Shown: piece after piece, positions 17,330-25,237 of the stretch
Layout: every line of letters begins with the position of its first letter
Numbering within the stretch: position 1 is the stretch's first letter
From: Rhodococcus sp. H36-A4
Lineage (GTDB): Bacteria > Actinomycetota > Actinomycetes > Mycobacteriales > Mycobacteriaceae
Direction: 5' to 3'
Length of the DNA stretch: 64,000 bases
Assembly: GCF_027158005.1 (NCBI RefSeq)
Contig: NZ_JAPVLQ010000001.1
Coordinates: forward strand, 248,001-312,000
Position numbers and translations under genes: made by a program
The notes under the pieces: model-generated
The model's database searches: none
Seen by the model: only the letters and a program-made list of their open reading frames with translations
What the model was told of the DNA's origin: nothing

Positions 17330-18192
17330 GAGCCGCGAACCACCATCACTGGGCAGTCGGCAGTCTGGATCAATGCGTAGCTGGTGGATCCGAGCAACAT
17401 GCCGGTGAATCCGCCTCGTCCACGACTGCCGACCACGATCAGCGCAGCCTGCTCGGACAACTGACTGAGCACGCGCACCGGACGATCCTGTGCGACAACG
17501 CGCCGCACCTCGACGTCCGGGTACTTCTCCTGCCAGCCTGCAAGACTTTCCGCGAGCACGGCTTGTTCGGAGGCGGAGATGACATCCCAGTCCTGCGGTA
17601 CACCTGCGCCGTGCGCGAGACTGACATCGGACCAGACGTGCACCGCGATCAACGCCGAACCGCGTTGTGCTGCTTCGTCGAACGCGGCAACGATCGCGAG
17701 CTGATTGATTGCGGAGCCGTCGACTCCTACCACTACCGGCCCCTGCGCAGGCGGCAGACCGTCCATCGATCGCCCACGGACCACGACGACCGGGCAGGTG
17801 CAATGTGCGCTCAGCGCGACCGCCACCGATCCGAGTACCCCTGAATCCGACTCTCCGAGCCCACGCGCACCGAGGACCACGATGTCGCTTCTGGACGACT
17901 GGTCGAGCAGAACGTCTACAGTATTGCCCTCACACGCTTGGACGACGATGTCGAGTGGAGCACCTTCGACCGACTCTCGGGCGAGGATTCGGGCAGCTTC
18001 TAGTCGGGACCGGGCTACTGCGTCTGTTGTTTCGCCAGGGTCTCGCGGCATAGGTGAAGGATGCGGTGCAATGGCGATGACGATGCGCAACACCGCGTTC
18101 CTGGCCACGGCCGAATGGGCGGCCCAGATCGCCGCACGGTCCGCCGATTCCGATCCGTCGATGCCTACGACAATGGTTCGGGGTCTAGTCAC
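17326..18192 (-). CDS. Universal stress protein, two UspA domains
   Basis: A protein of about 288 residues with two tandem Usp domains, each starting with a TIVVGIDGSESAD- or PVVVGVDGSAINQ-type strand. Each ends in the ATP-binding motif: GARGLGESDSGVLGSVA in domain one and GSRGRGGFTGMLLGSTS in domain two. The double-domain form is typical of actinobacteria, where such proteins bind ATP and respond to hypoxia or starvation. I chose GTG 18192 because the longer frame to 18288 adds a non-conserved tail and runs into the terminator region. A hairpin at 18259-18311 isolates it from the gene upstream. Confidence 0.88.
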   Translation of the reverse strand: MTRPRTIVVGIDGSESADRAAIWAAHSAVARNAVLRIVIAIAPHPSPMPRDPGETTDAVARSRLEAARILARESVEGAPLDIVVQACEGNTVDVLLDQSSRSDIVVLGARGLGESDSGVLGSVAVALSAHCTCPVVVVRGRSMDGLPPAQGPVVVGVDGSAINQLAIVAAFDEAAQRGSALIAVHVWSDVSLAHGAGVPQDWDVISASEQAVLAESLAGWQEKYPDVEVRRVVAQDRPVRVLSQLSEQAALIVVGSRGRGGFTGMLLGSTSYALIQTADCPVMVVRGS

Positions 18193-18258
18193 GTGCGAAC
18201 CTCCGGTAAGGATCAGATGTCGGACCAGGATAGACGACATGCGGTCCTGTCGGGGGCA

Positions 18259-18311
18259 ACAAAAGGTGCCTCCCTCCAGTTTCATCATCGAAACCGGAGA
18301 GAGGCTACTTT
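18259..18311. terminator. Bidirectional intrinsic terminator-like hairpin
   Basis: An imperfect stem between GCCTC at 18268-18272 and GAGGC at 18301-18305, with inner pairing GTTTC/GAAAC. On the minus strand it is followed by CCTTTTGTT, and on the plus strand by TACTTTTC. It sits downstream of the desaturase-like gene and upstream of the Usp gene, both leftward, so it probably ends the first transcript. Confidence 0.6.
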
Positions 18312-18353
18312 TCCCACAGACCCCCCGGGGAGCTATTTCCTCGTACGTCGCCC

Positions 18354-19241
18354 CTACGACGCACGGAGCTTTTGGGCTTCGATCACTTCCGCCTGGTTCT
18401 CCAAGTCGTCGAGAAAGTCCGAGAGTATCGCCGTGCTTCCCACGCCCCGGCCGAGATCGACACGGTCGAAAATTCGCCAGTGCCTCAGGACCGGCAACAA
18501 CACTTCGTCGAGATGACGTCGCAGATCATAGATCCCGTTGCGTGAGACAAGCATCGCACTGCGTTCGAAGCCTGGCATCCCGGTGCCCGGCATCCGAAAA
18601 TTGAGGATGACCTCCGTGATGGCCTTCGCCGTCTGAGCAGGTGCGATATCTAGCGCGGCAGACGCTGCGTCGCGAAGAAAATCCAAGTGCAACTGCTGGT
18701 CCGCGACGATGCGACCCAGAAGTTCGGTAGCCACCTGATCGTTGCACTCGGCCGCGGTGTTGCGATGACTGACCATGGTGGCCATGACATCGACCGTGGC
18801 GTGAACGATCGATCGCAGCAGATGTTGACCTTCCATCGCGGACTCGATCCCCACGGTCATGCACTGAAAACGCGCGCGGTCCAACGCAACCGGATCTACG
18901 CTTCGCGTCGCCACCAAGTATCGATGGATTGCCTCGGCGTGACACTTCTTCTCACCGTTCCACTCGTGCATCCATCTGGACCAGGTGTTGCGAGCAGTAC
19001 TCGTCCCATACACTTCGCGATGGTCGAGCGCAGTACTACTGTGCGTGAGTAGCGAGGTGACCAACGCTGCCTTGGCGGTTTCGGTCAGGGTGGATCGGCG
19101 CTGACGCCAATACCTCTCGGGATCGACATACTCCGCCGGGTCCCACGTGGTCGCTGCGGCCAAGTGCCTGTCCAGATTTGCTCCGATCACAGGTTCCAGC
19201 TCTCGAAGCAGTACCAGTTGACTCACCGCTCCGCTGACCAT
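18354..19241 (-). CDS. Acyl-ACP desaturase-fold protein (DesA family) lacking diiron carboxylates
   Basis: A protein of about 295 residues that clearly follows the actinobacterial DesA (soluble acyl-ACP desaturase) pattern through VATRSVDPVALDRAR, MVSHRNTAAEC, DIAPAQ and MPGFERSAMLVSRNGIYD. In true desaturases the two (D/E)ExxH motifs and two further Glu bind the diiron centre. Here they read EKKCH and DQQLH, and the two helix glutamates align with His (LLTHSS) and Val (TVDVMAT). All four carboxylate ligands appear to be lost, so normal desaturation is unlikely. ATG 19241 has a GGGGGTGGG site upstream. It is divergent from a PucR regulator. Confidence 0.72.
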   Translation of the reverse strand: MVSGAVSQLVLLRELEPVIGANLDRHLAAATTWDPAEYVDPERYWRQRRSTLTETAKAALVTSLLTHSSTALDHREVYGTSTARNTWSRWMHEWNGEKKCHAEAIHRYLVATRSVDPVALDRARFQCMTVGIESAMEGQHLLRSIVHATVDVMATMVSHRNTAAECNDQVATELLGRIVADQQLHLDFLRDAASAALDIAPAQTAKAITEVILNFRMPGTGMPGFERSAMLVSRNGIYDLRRHLDEVLLPVLRHWRIFDRVDLGRGVGSTAILSDFLDDLENQAEVIEAQKLRAS

Positions 19242-19590
19242 CCCACCCCCTCGAGCGCACCTCGCACGTTCCCTCAGCCGATCGAATGGCCGTCCGTCAA
19301 CGTTAAGCGGCCGACCATCGTGTTGTGAACCAGATGCCGATTTTTTAGGCGATGTCGCAAGCCTCGGGACATGCAGTTGAGAGCCTTCACAAATTCTTTC
19401 TTTCAAACCCTGGATAAGGCGTTCGTAACATCCTATGATCAAGTCCGTTAGTAGCCCAAAAACAAACCTAAAGTATGCAAAAAGTGGTTATATGACATAG
19501 TTCGAGTCAAAAAATGCAAGTTTGCACTATAAAACTTGCGAGAAACTTTGTTCCCTCCAGAGCTGAAGTTCCTACCCGAAGGGCTGATCT
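19242..19590. promoter_or_regulatory. Divergent intergenic region with AT-rich core and dyad
   Basis: A 349-bp gap between the leftward desaturase-like gene and the rightward PucR gene. The part near 19440-19560 is markedly AT-rich compared with the surroundings. It contains the dyad GCAAGTTT-N8-AAACTTGC (19516-19539) and a TATAAA element in its right half (19528-19533), about 60 bases before the PucR start. The dyad overlapping a -10-like box is a good candidate for autoregulation by the PucR protein. No gene is seen in the gap. Confidence 0.5.
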
Positions 19591-20823
19591 GTGACCGTTC
19601 ACAACACGAAGAGCCTCGCAATAATGGTCGCAGGCGAGCTCGCGTCCGCTCCGCTTCGCGATTACCGTGCCGTGGCGCGCCAACTCGTCGGCCACTTCGC
19701 TGCCAACACTCCCTGCGGTTCATTGCCCGGCGAGCAGTTGCACGGCGACGTCACCGAATTCACTGTCAAATGCATCAGCATCGCGGTCCAGATGCTCGAC
19801 GAACGTCGAGCTCCCAACGAGAGCGATCTTGCCCAACTGCGAGCCAAGGCAAGCCAGTGGGCACGCGAGGGCGTTCCACTCGAATCAGTGCTCACCGTCT
19901 ATCACGAGGGCATTCAGATCGGCTGGAATCTCGTATCCAAACGCGCAGGTGCAGGTGACACGAGCAACCTGATCGAGGCGGCCAGGATGTTCGTACTGCT
20001 GTCCGAAAAAGTATCGATCGCGGCGTCCAAGAGCTATGTAGAGGAACTCCAAGCAGTCGCCAGCGAACATCACACAGCTGCACACACATTGGTGTCCTCG
20101 CTACTCAGCGGCCACAACGCCGTTGCAATTGCGCGCCAGTCCGGCATAGAACTAGCCGAGAGCTACCTCGTACTCGCGATCGCCGTCCCCCCGCACCCGG
20201 ACGAGAACGACCCGGCGATCCAGAAAACAGTCGCTGCCCGGCGCAAGCTACGACGCGTGCAAGCCGAATTGGCAACGATATGCGGCCGCACGCCGCTGTC
20301 GATGCTGAGCACAGAAGGAGGCACCGTCCTCATCCCCGGTGTCCACGACGAAGAATGGGTCGAAGCTCTGGTGCATCGCATCAGTACCGCCGCCGAAGTT
20401 CCTGTCACTGTGACCGCCGAGCAGTCCTCCATGTCCGACATCCCCACAGCGGCCGACCAGGTCCACGAACTTCTTGCGCTCGCGCACCAACTGCACCGAC
20501 CATCAGGTCTGTACCGAATGGACGATCTGGTGCTCGAATACCAACTCACCCGGCCTGGTCCGGGCCGGCGTCACCTTCGCCAGATCCTGGAACCACTCGA
20601 TTCTTCGCCGGAGTTGCTCGAGACGTTGGAGATCCACATTTCGCACGACCTCAATCGACAGCGATCGGCGCGGCAGTTACATCTGCACACGAATACGGTC
20701 GACTATCGACTCAAGCGCATCGCTCAGCTCACCGGTTTCGATCCGACCCGGCCCTCGGGCATCCGCCACCTGCAAGCTGCACTGGTCGCACGCCGACTCG
20801 AAGCATCTCAGGGTGCTGCTTAG
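19591..20823 (+). CDS. PucR/CdaR-type helix-turn-helix regulator
   Basis: A 410-residue regulator. The C-terminal 60 residues form the PucR-type HTH: LLETLEIHISHDLNRQRSARQLHLHTNTVDYRLKRIAQLTG. The middle resembles the GGDEF-like/CdaR domain of this family, and the N-terminal 130 residues are helical, possibly a signal-sensing domain. GTG 19591 is preceded by GAAGGG. PucR family members in actinobacteria activate or repress adjacent metabolic genes; the divergent desaturase-like gene is the obvious target. The signal is unknown. Confidence 0.85.
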   Translation: MTVHNTKSLAIMVAGELASAPLRDYRAVARQLVGHFAANTPCGSLPGEQLHGDVTEFTVKCISIAVQMLDERRAPNESDLAQLRAKASQWAREGVPLESVLTVYHEGIQIGWNLVSKRAGAGDTSNLIEAARMFVLLSEKVSIAASKSYVEELQAVASEHHTAAHTLVSSLLSGHNAVAIARQSGIELAESYLVLAIAVPPHPDENDPAIQKTVAARRKLRRVQAELATICGRTPLSMLSTEGGTVLIPGVHDEEWVEALVHRISTAAEVPVTVTAEQSSMSDIPTAADQVHELLALAHQLHRPSGLYRMDDLVLEYQLTRPGPGRRHLRQILEPLDSSPELLETLEIHISHDLNRQRSARQLHLHTNTVDYRLKRIAQLTGFDPTRPSGIRHLQAALVARRLEASQGAA

Positions 20824-20980
20824 AAAATCCCCGCCCAGGGTAGTAACAGTGAAGGAATAGTTGCTCCAGGGATGTGGTTGAACACTTCGACAGCGTTCGA
20901 TCCATGCCCCGGGTACCAACAACATTGCCGCTTCGAGCGGCCTCTTGCCGAGAGGCGCACTGGCGGACGCTGTCACTACA

Positions 20981-21016
20981 GAGAACCGCCCGCACATGTG
21001 TGGGCGGTTCTCCTTT
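20981..21016 (+). terminator. Terminator-like hairpin in the leader of the ABC exporter genes
   Basis: The stem GAGAACCGCCC...GGGCGGTTCTC, with one bulged base near the loop, is followed by CCTTTTC. It ends only 21 bases before the ABC ATPase ATG (21037), too close for a separate promoter downstream. It either terminates the PucR transcript with the exporter promoter lying upstream of it, or acts as an attenuator in the exporter leader. A second small stem (CCTCT/AGAGG) lies at 20941-20955. Confidence 0.6.
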
Positions 21017-21036
21017 TCGGAACGGGAGCCATCAAC

Positions 21037-21744
21037 ATGGCAGCACTGTCGCTTCGCCTCGACCGCGTCGTCAAGCAGTACTCGGCCGGAGATCAACCGG
21101 TACGAGCCCTCGACGGCGTGGATCTCACGATCGAGGGTGGACAGTTCGTCTCGCTCGTCGCTCCCTCCGGCGCGGGAAAGAGCACTTTGTTGCACATGCT
21201 CGGCGCCCTCGACGTACCCGACTCGGGATCTGTCATCTTCGACGGCGTCGACATCACCCGGTTGAGCGACAACGAGCAATCGGACTTTCGGCGGCACAAA
21301 GTCGGCTTCGTGTTCCAGTTCTTCAATCTGCTCCCGACGATGTCGGCGTGGGAAAACGTCGCCGTCCCCAAACTTCTCGACGGAATGCCCATCCGTAAAG
21401 CAAAAGTCGATGCCCTCCGCTTGCTCGACATGGTCGGCATGGCCGATCGAGCCGAGCACCGGCCCGCGCAACTATCCGGTGGACAGATTCAACGCATCGC
21501 CATAGCCCGAGCTCTCATCATGAATCCGGCGCTGCTGATCGCCGACGAACCGACCGGCAACCTCGACTCCAAGACTTCGCAGACCGTGCTGAACATCCTC
21601 GCCGACATAGCCCACGACAGTGACGGCACCCGAGCCGTCGTCATGGCGACCCATGACCTCGAGGCCGCTCGCAATACGGACCGGGTCATCAGCATGCTCG
21701 ACGGCCGGATCGACACCGATGTCCTGTCCGGTTCCGAACTGTGA
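21037..21744 (+). CDS. MacB/LolD-type ABC transporter ATP-binding protein
   Basis: A 235-residue ATPase: Walker A APSGAGKST, Q-loop FVFQFFNLLPTMSAWENV (the NLLP motif of the LolD/MacB/FtsE type), signature LSGGQIQR, Walker B ALLIADEPTG and H-loop MATHD. It powers the FtsX-like permease encoded next, whose GTG start overlaps its stop (21741-21744). Such pairs export lipids or peptides or act mechanically rather than importing solutes. The in-frame extension upstream of ATG 21037 crosses the hairpin and is not conserved-looking. Confidence 0.93.
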   Translation: MAALSLRLDRVVKQYSAGDQPVRALDGVDLTIEGGQFVSLVAPSGAGKSTLLHMLGALDVPDSGSVIFDGVDITRLSDNEQSDFRRHKVGFVFQFFNLLPTMSAWENVAVPKLLDGMPIRKAKVDALRLLDMVGMADRAEHRPAQLSGGQIQRIAIARALIMNPALLIADEPTGNLDSKTSQTVLNILADIAHDSDGTRAVVMATHDLEAARNTDRVISMLDGRIDTDVLSGSEL

Positions 21745-24215
21745 TCGAAACCGCTCTCAGCCGATTCCGAGTTTTCGGGCTTCGAGATCTCCGTACACAC
21801 TGGGTTCGATCGCTCGTCTCGGCCGCCGTCGTCGCCGTTGCTGCAGGTCTGCTCATCGCAGTCCTCGGGACATACGGTTCGCTCACGGGATCGGTCGAAC
21901 GGCTCACCGCTTCCATTGCCGGCAACGCGGACCTCGAGGTCATCGGCGTCACCGACAGCGGGTTCTCCCAGTCCGAACTCGATGTGGTTCGTGCAGTACC
22001 GGGTGTCGACGCGGCCGTTCCCATGCTCCGCAGCGACCTCGTGACCGGGCTCGGGAAGATCACCGTCATCGGCATCGACTCCTCGATCACAGCACTGGAC
22101 TCTGATCTGCAGACCGCCGTCTCCGGGTCGGTCACCGAATTCGCCACACCGGGAGCAGTGCTCGTCGGACCCTCGACAGGGTTGCAGGAAGGCGACAGTT
22201 TCGACGTCGGCGGAACACCGCTGACCGTCGCCGGTGTGGTCTCCGGTGCAGGATCACAGCGAATCGGTAGCGGAATGTTTCTCGTCGCGCCACTGAACTT
22301 GGCCCAGACGCTCACCGATCGCGCAGGAAGAATCGACTCGATCTTCGTGATCGACGGTGCGAAACAAGGCGTCAAGGAATCGATGACCGACGCCGTCGCC
22401 GGCCGCGTGGCGGTGATGGACCCAGACTTTCGGGCCGACAGAGCAGATTCCGCGATCAGTCTGACGCGCAATGCGACATTGATGGTCTCGCTCATCGCCT
22501 TCGTCGTCGCAGGCTTCCTCGTGTTCAACGTCATGAACATGGCAATAGCCAAACGCCGCCCGACCATCTCGGTGTTGCGCTCACTCGGAGGCAGGCGATC
22601 GACCATCGTCCGCGATCTCCTCGGTGAAGCAGCCCTCGTCGGACTGATCGGCGGGGCAATCGGCACTCCGCTCGGAATTATCATGGGCCGCATCGCCATC
22701 AGCAGTCTGCCACCTTTTCTACTGCAAGAATTCGACGCTCGCATCGAATACGTGCTGCCGGGCTACGCCATCCCCGTGGCGATCATCGCCTGCATCCTGG
22801 CCTGTGTCGGCGCCTCCGCGGTCGCCGCGGTTCAGGTGTACCGAATCTCGCCGGTGGAAGCACTCGCCGTCGGGGGCTCGGAGACGGACGCCGGTAGAAG
22901 AAGGTCCATCACGGTCGGCGCAGCGGCACTCGGAGTGCTCGGTGTCGTCGGAGCAGTCGTCCTCGCTTCCACCATCGAAGGCCAGTTGACCCTCGCCGCA
23001 GGTGCACTGTTTCTGTTCGGCGTCCTCGCTCTTTGCGTCAGCGGAACCAAACTCATCGTCGACGCCGTCGCCGCACTCCCCCGCCGCTGGGGCGGCGCCG
23101 GCCGACTCGCGACGGCCACCGTCGAACGAGCACCGCGACGGATCTGGGCGACGGTGATGACCATCGTCGTCGCCGTCGGAGTCAGTGTCGGAGTGTCGGG
23201 AGCCCTGGACAATTTGACCTCCGCAGCGACGGATTCACTGTCCTCTCTCGGACGCACCGACATCTACGTTTCGCTCACCCCCAGCTCGGTGGTGCCCGCG
23301 GGCTCCACCTTGGATCCCGCAGTGGTGCAACGTGTCCGCGACACACCAGGGGTACAGAACGTGGTCGAAGGCCAATGGGCCTACGCCACGCTCGGCGAAG
23401 AATTCGTCTCCATCCAAGCCGTCGGCGAGGGCAGCAATGCCGTCACCCTGTCCGTCCTCGACGACGACGTTCGCGCTGCGGTGTTACGCGGCGACGGTGT
23501 CGCGATTTCGCGCACACTCGGTGAAGCACAGGGAATTTCGGTTGGAAGTATCATCGAGCTCCCCACTCCGACAGGCATCCGAAAAGTCGAAGTTCTCGCA
23601 CTGGTCGACTACCTCAACGCCGCAGGCGGAACAATGGCCATCTCGCTGCAATCGATGCAGCAATGGTTCGACCGCCCCGGCGCGACCTACCTCGAAATAG
23701 CCGTCGACGGCGACGCCGCCACCGTGCTCGGCGAACTCGACACCACCCTGCCGCCCGAGGTGTACGTGTACTCGGGCGAGGAAGCGCTGGCCGGAGCCAG
23801 CGGGTCCATCGCGCAGGCCGGAGCACTGGCCGTCGCGCTCCAATGGATCGTGGCACTCGTCGCCGCAGTAGCACTACTGAACACCCTGACACTGTCCGTC
23901 CTCGAACGCCGACGCGAACTCGGCGTCCTGCGCGCCATGGGCGGGCGCCGCAGCACACTCGCACGGATGGTCATAGCTGAGGCAGTAGCCGTCGGGATCG
24001 TCGGCGGCATCCTCGGCATCGGAATCGGCGCCGCCCTGCAATACCTCAGCACCCTCATCCTCGGCGCCAGCACCGGAATCTTCATCCCCTACTCCATCGG
24101 GCCGACCGTGGTCATCTACGGACTCGTCGCACTCGCCCTCTCCCTCATCGGATCGGCTCCCCCAGCTCTCCACGCTGCACGTTCGACAATCGTCGACGCG
24201 ATTGCCGCCGACTGA
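21741..24215 (+). CDS. FtsX/MacB-type ABC transporter permease (duplicated)
   Basis: An 824-residue permease built of two FtsX-like halves. Each has an N-terminal membrane helix, a large extracytoplasmic domain and three membrane helices: near residues 20-45, 245-360, 380-440, 470-490 and 690-820. The recurring FtsX motif appears as ISVLRSLGGRRSTIVRD in the first half and LGVLRAMGGRRSTLARM in the second. This fused eight-to-ten-helix layout is standard in actinobacteria. It pairs with the upstream ATPase. The substrate is unknown. A hairpin at 24217-24254 follows the stop. Confidence 0.9.
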   Translation: MIETALSRFRVFGLRDLRTHWVRSLVSAAVVAVAAGLLIAVLGTYGSLTGSVERLTASIAGNADLEVIGVTDSGFSQSELDVVRAVPGVDAAVPMLRSDLVTGLGKITVIGIDSSITALDSDLQTAVSGSVTEFATPGAVLVGPSTGLQEGDSFDVGGTPLTVAGVVSGAGSQRIGSGMFLVAPLNLAQTLTDRAGRIDSIFVIDGAKQGVKESMTDAVAGRVAVMDPDFRADRADSAISLTRNATLMVSLIAFVVAGFLVFNVMNMAIAKRRPTISVLRSLGGRRSTIVRDLLGEAALVGLIGGAIGTPLGIIMGRIAISSLPPFLLQEFDARIEYVLPGYAIPVAIIACILACVGASAVAAVQVYRISPVEALAVGGSETDAGRRRSITVGAAALGVLGVVGAVVLASTIEGQLTLAAGALFLFGVLALCVSGTKLIVDAVAALPRRWGGAGRLATATVERAPRRIWATVMTIVVAVGVSVGVSGALDNLTSAATDSLSSLGRTDIYVSLTPSSVVPAGSTLDPAVVQRVRDTPGVQNVVEGQWAYATLGEEFVSIQAVGEGSNAVTLSVLDDDVRAAVLRGDGVAISRTLGEAQGISVGSIIELPTPTGIRKVEVLALVDYLNAAGGTMAISLQSMQQWFDRPGATYLEIAVDGDAATVLGELDTTLPPEVYVYSGEEALAGASGSIAQAGALAVALQWIVALVAAVALLNTLTLSVLERRRELGVLRAMGGRRSTLARMVIAEAVAVGIVGGILGIGIGAALQYLSTLILGASTGIFIPYSIGPTVVIYGLVALALSLIGSAPPALHAARSTIVDAIAAD

Positions 24216-24216
24216 C

Positions 24217-24254
24217 AAGGCGAGTTGTACACTCGCACGTGCACAACTCGCCTT
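24217..24254 (+). terminator. Hairpin that overlaps the 5' end of tRNA-Arg
   Basis: A perfect 12-bp inverted repeat, AAGGCGAGTTGT and ACAACTCGCCTT, with a 14-base loop, directly after the permease stop. The right arm includes the first five bases of the tRNA. It can terminate the ABC transcript or, if transcription continues, compete with folding of the tRNA acceptor stem (inference). No long T-run follows. Confidence 0.65.
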
Positions 24255-24322
24255 CGTAGCTCAGGGGATAGAGCAACCCTCTCCTAAAGGGTAGGTCGCA
24301 GGTTCGAATCCTGCCGAGGGCA
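24250..24322 (+). tRNA. tRNA-Arg (anticodon CCT)
   Basis: A 73-base cloverleaf: acceptor GCCTTCG with CGAGGGC, D-arm region TAGCTCAGGGGATAGAGCA, anticodon stem ACCCT/AGGGT around loop CTCCTAA (anticodon CCT, reads AGG), and T-arm GCAGG-TTCGAAT-CCTGC. The CCA end is encoded (24323-24325). Arg tRNAs of this kind are frequent integration sites, and an island with an integrase starts right after it. Confidence 0.96.
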
Positions 24323-24330
24323 CCACACAG

Positions 24331-24386
24331 CGCCGCAGGTAGAGCGCCTGCCAGGCCCGATCTGAGGGTCCGAATCGACCGCTCCA
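24331..24386 (+). pseudogene. Decayed tRNA-like remnant (tRNA-Gly-like)
   Basis: Just after tRNA-Arg there is a D-arm-like GGTAGAGCGCCTGCC, then a T-arm-like GGGTCCGAATC and a 3' end CCGCTCCA. Together these resemble pieces of a glycine tRNA with the anticodon region shortened and mismatched. It cannot fold into a full cloverleaf. It may be a remnant of a tRNA carried by the island or left after recombination. Similarity was judged by eye only. Confidence 0.4.
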
Positions 24387-24433
24387 ACCCCGAAACGCGC
24401 GTGATTTACGCGTGAAGCGCGGAGCAACGTCAC

Positions 24434-24461
24434 TTGACGTCGCAAAATTTCCCTCTATCTG
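24434..24461 (+). promoter_or_regulatory. Candidate sigma-70-type promoter for the DUF5343-SEFIR operon
   Basis: TTGACG and TATCTG separated by 16 bases, 75 bases upstream of GTG 24536. A second -10-like box (TAAACT, 24520-24525) would give a nearly leaderless message. Predicted from sequence only. Confidence 0.4.
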
Positions 24462-24535
24462 CGTGTCAAAACGACCCGTGGGTTCGTTCTGGGAGATGAT
24501 GATCTTCCTTCCGACCATCTAAACTAGGGGCCCAG

Positions 24536-25237
24536 GTGACCGAAACAGCACCCAAACGCTCATACCCTTATCTTGGAGCGACCGCTTGGGGCGACCTCCA
24601 CCGCAGGCTTCGCGGTTCCATCCCCAAGGCAATCGACAAAGATTATTTGCACACAGTTTTGGGTATTTCGGACAAAGCCGCCGCGAATCTGATCCCACAA
24701 CTAAAGACTGTTGGTTTGATTGATGACGATCTTAAACCGACCGAACTAGTCAACGACTTCCGCGATGATGAGCAGTATGCGCAAGCTTGCGCCGCGATCG
24801 TCCAACGCGTCTACCCTTCCAGCCTTCTCGATGCCATTAACGACCCCGCCGAGGAGGTTGACGCAGCGGTGCGATGGTTCATGAGGCAGGGCACGGGCGA
24901 AACTACAGCTAAGGCACAGGCGAAATTTTTTGTTCTACTGCACGATCAGTCACCTCCCGAAGCGGGCGACAAGCCAAAGAAGCAGTCGGCACCGACAAAA
25001 AAATCCCCGACTGCTGAGACGAGAAAAATCGAGCAGCCCGACACCATCGATCGTAGTGTCGAGACCACTAGTTCAAATGCAGACTCTAAGCCCACGCACA
25101 CCGCGACTCCACCAGACAATGGGAAGCAGATTCCGTCGCTCCATCTCGATATTCAAGTCCACATAGCGGCCGATGCAGATCCACAACAGATCGACGCGAT
25201 CTTCGCGAGCATGGCAAAGCACTTGTATGGAAAGTGA
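24536..25237 (+). CDS. DUF5343 family protein
   Basis: A 233-residue protein. Residues 8-135 match the DUF5343 pattern: an opening SYPYLGATAWGDLHRRLRG, then DYLHTVLGISDKAAANLIPQLKTVGLID, which looks like a winged-helix layout, then LVNDFRDDEQYAQACAAIV. A polar, low-complexity linker (about 137-197) leads to a short conserved-looking tail, LHLDIQVHIAADADPQQID...FASMAKHLY. No catalytic motif is seen; a sensing or adaptor role is inference. The start is GTG. The gene overlaps the SEFIR gene by 11 bases and is AT-richer than its neighbours. Confidence 0.72.
   Translation: MTETAPKRSYPYLGATAWGDLHRRLRGSIPKAIDKDYLHTVLGISDKAAANLIPQLKTVGLIDDDLKPTELVNDFRDDEQYAQACAAIVQRVYPSSLLDAINDPAEEVDAAVRWFMRQGTGETTAKAQAKFFVLLHDQSPPEAGDKPKKQSAPTKKSPTAETRKIEQPDTIDRSVETTSSNADSKPTHTATPPDNGKQIPSLHLDIQVHIAADADPQQIDAIFASMAKHLYGK

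Noticed and set aside
20899..20914. Second LexA box-like sequence upstream of the ABC exporter
   Set aside because: TTCGACAGCGTTCGAT has the wrong half-site (TCGAC) and spacing for the TCGAAC-N4-GTTCGA consensus.
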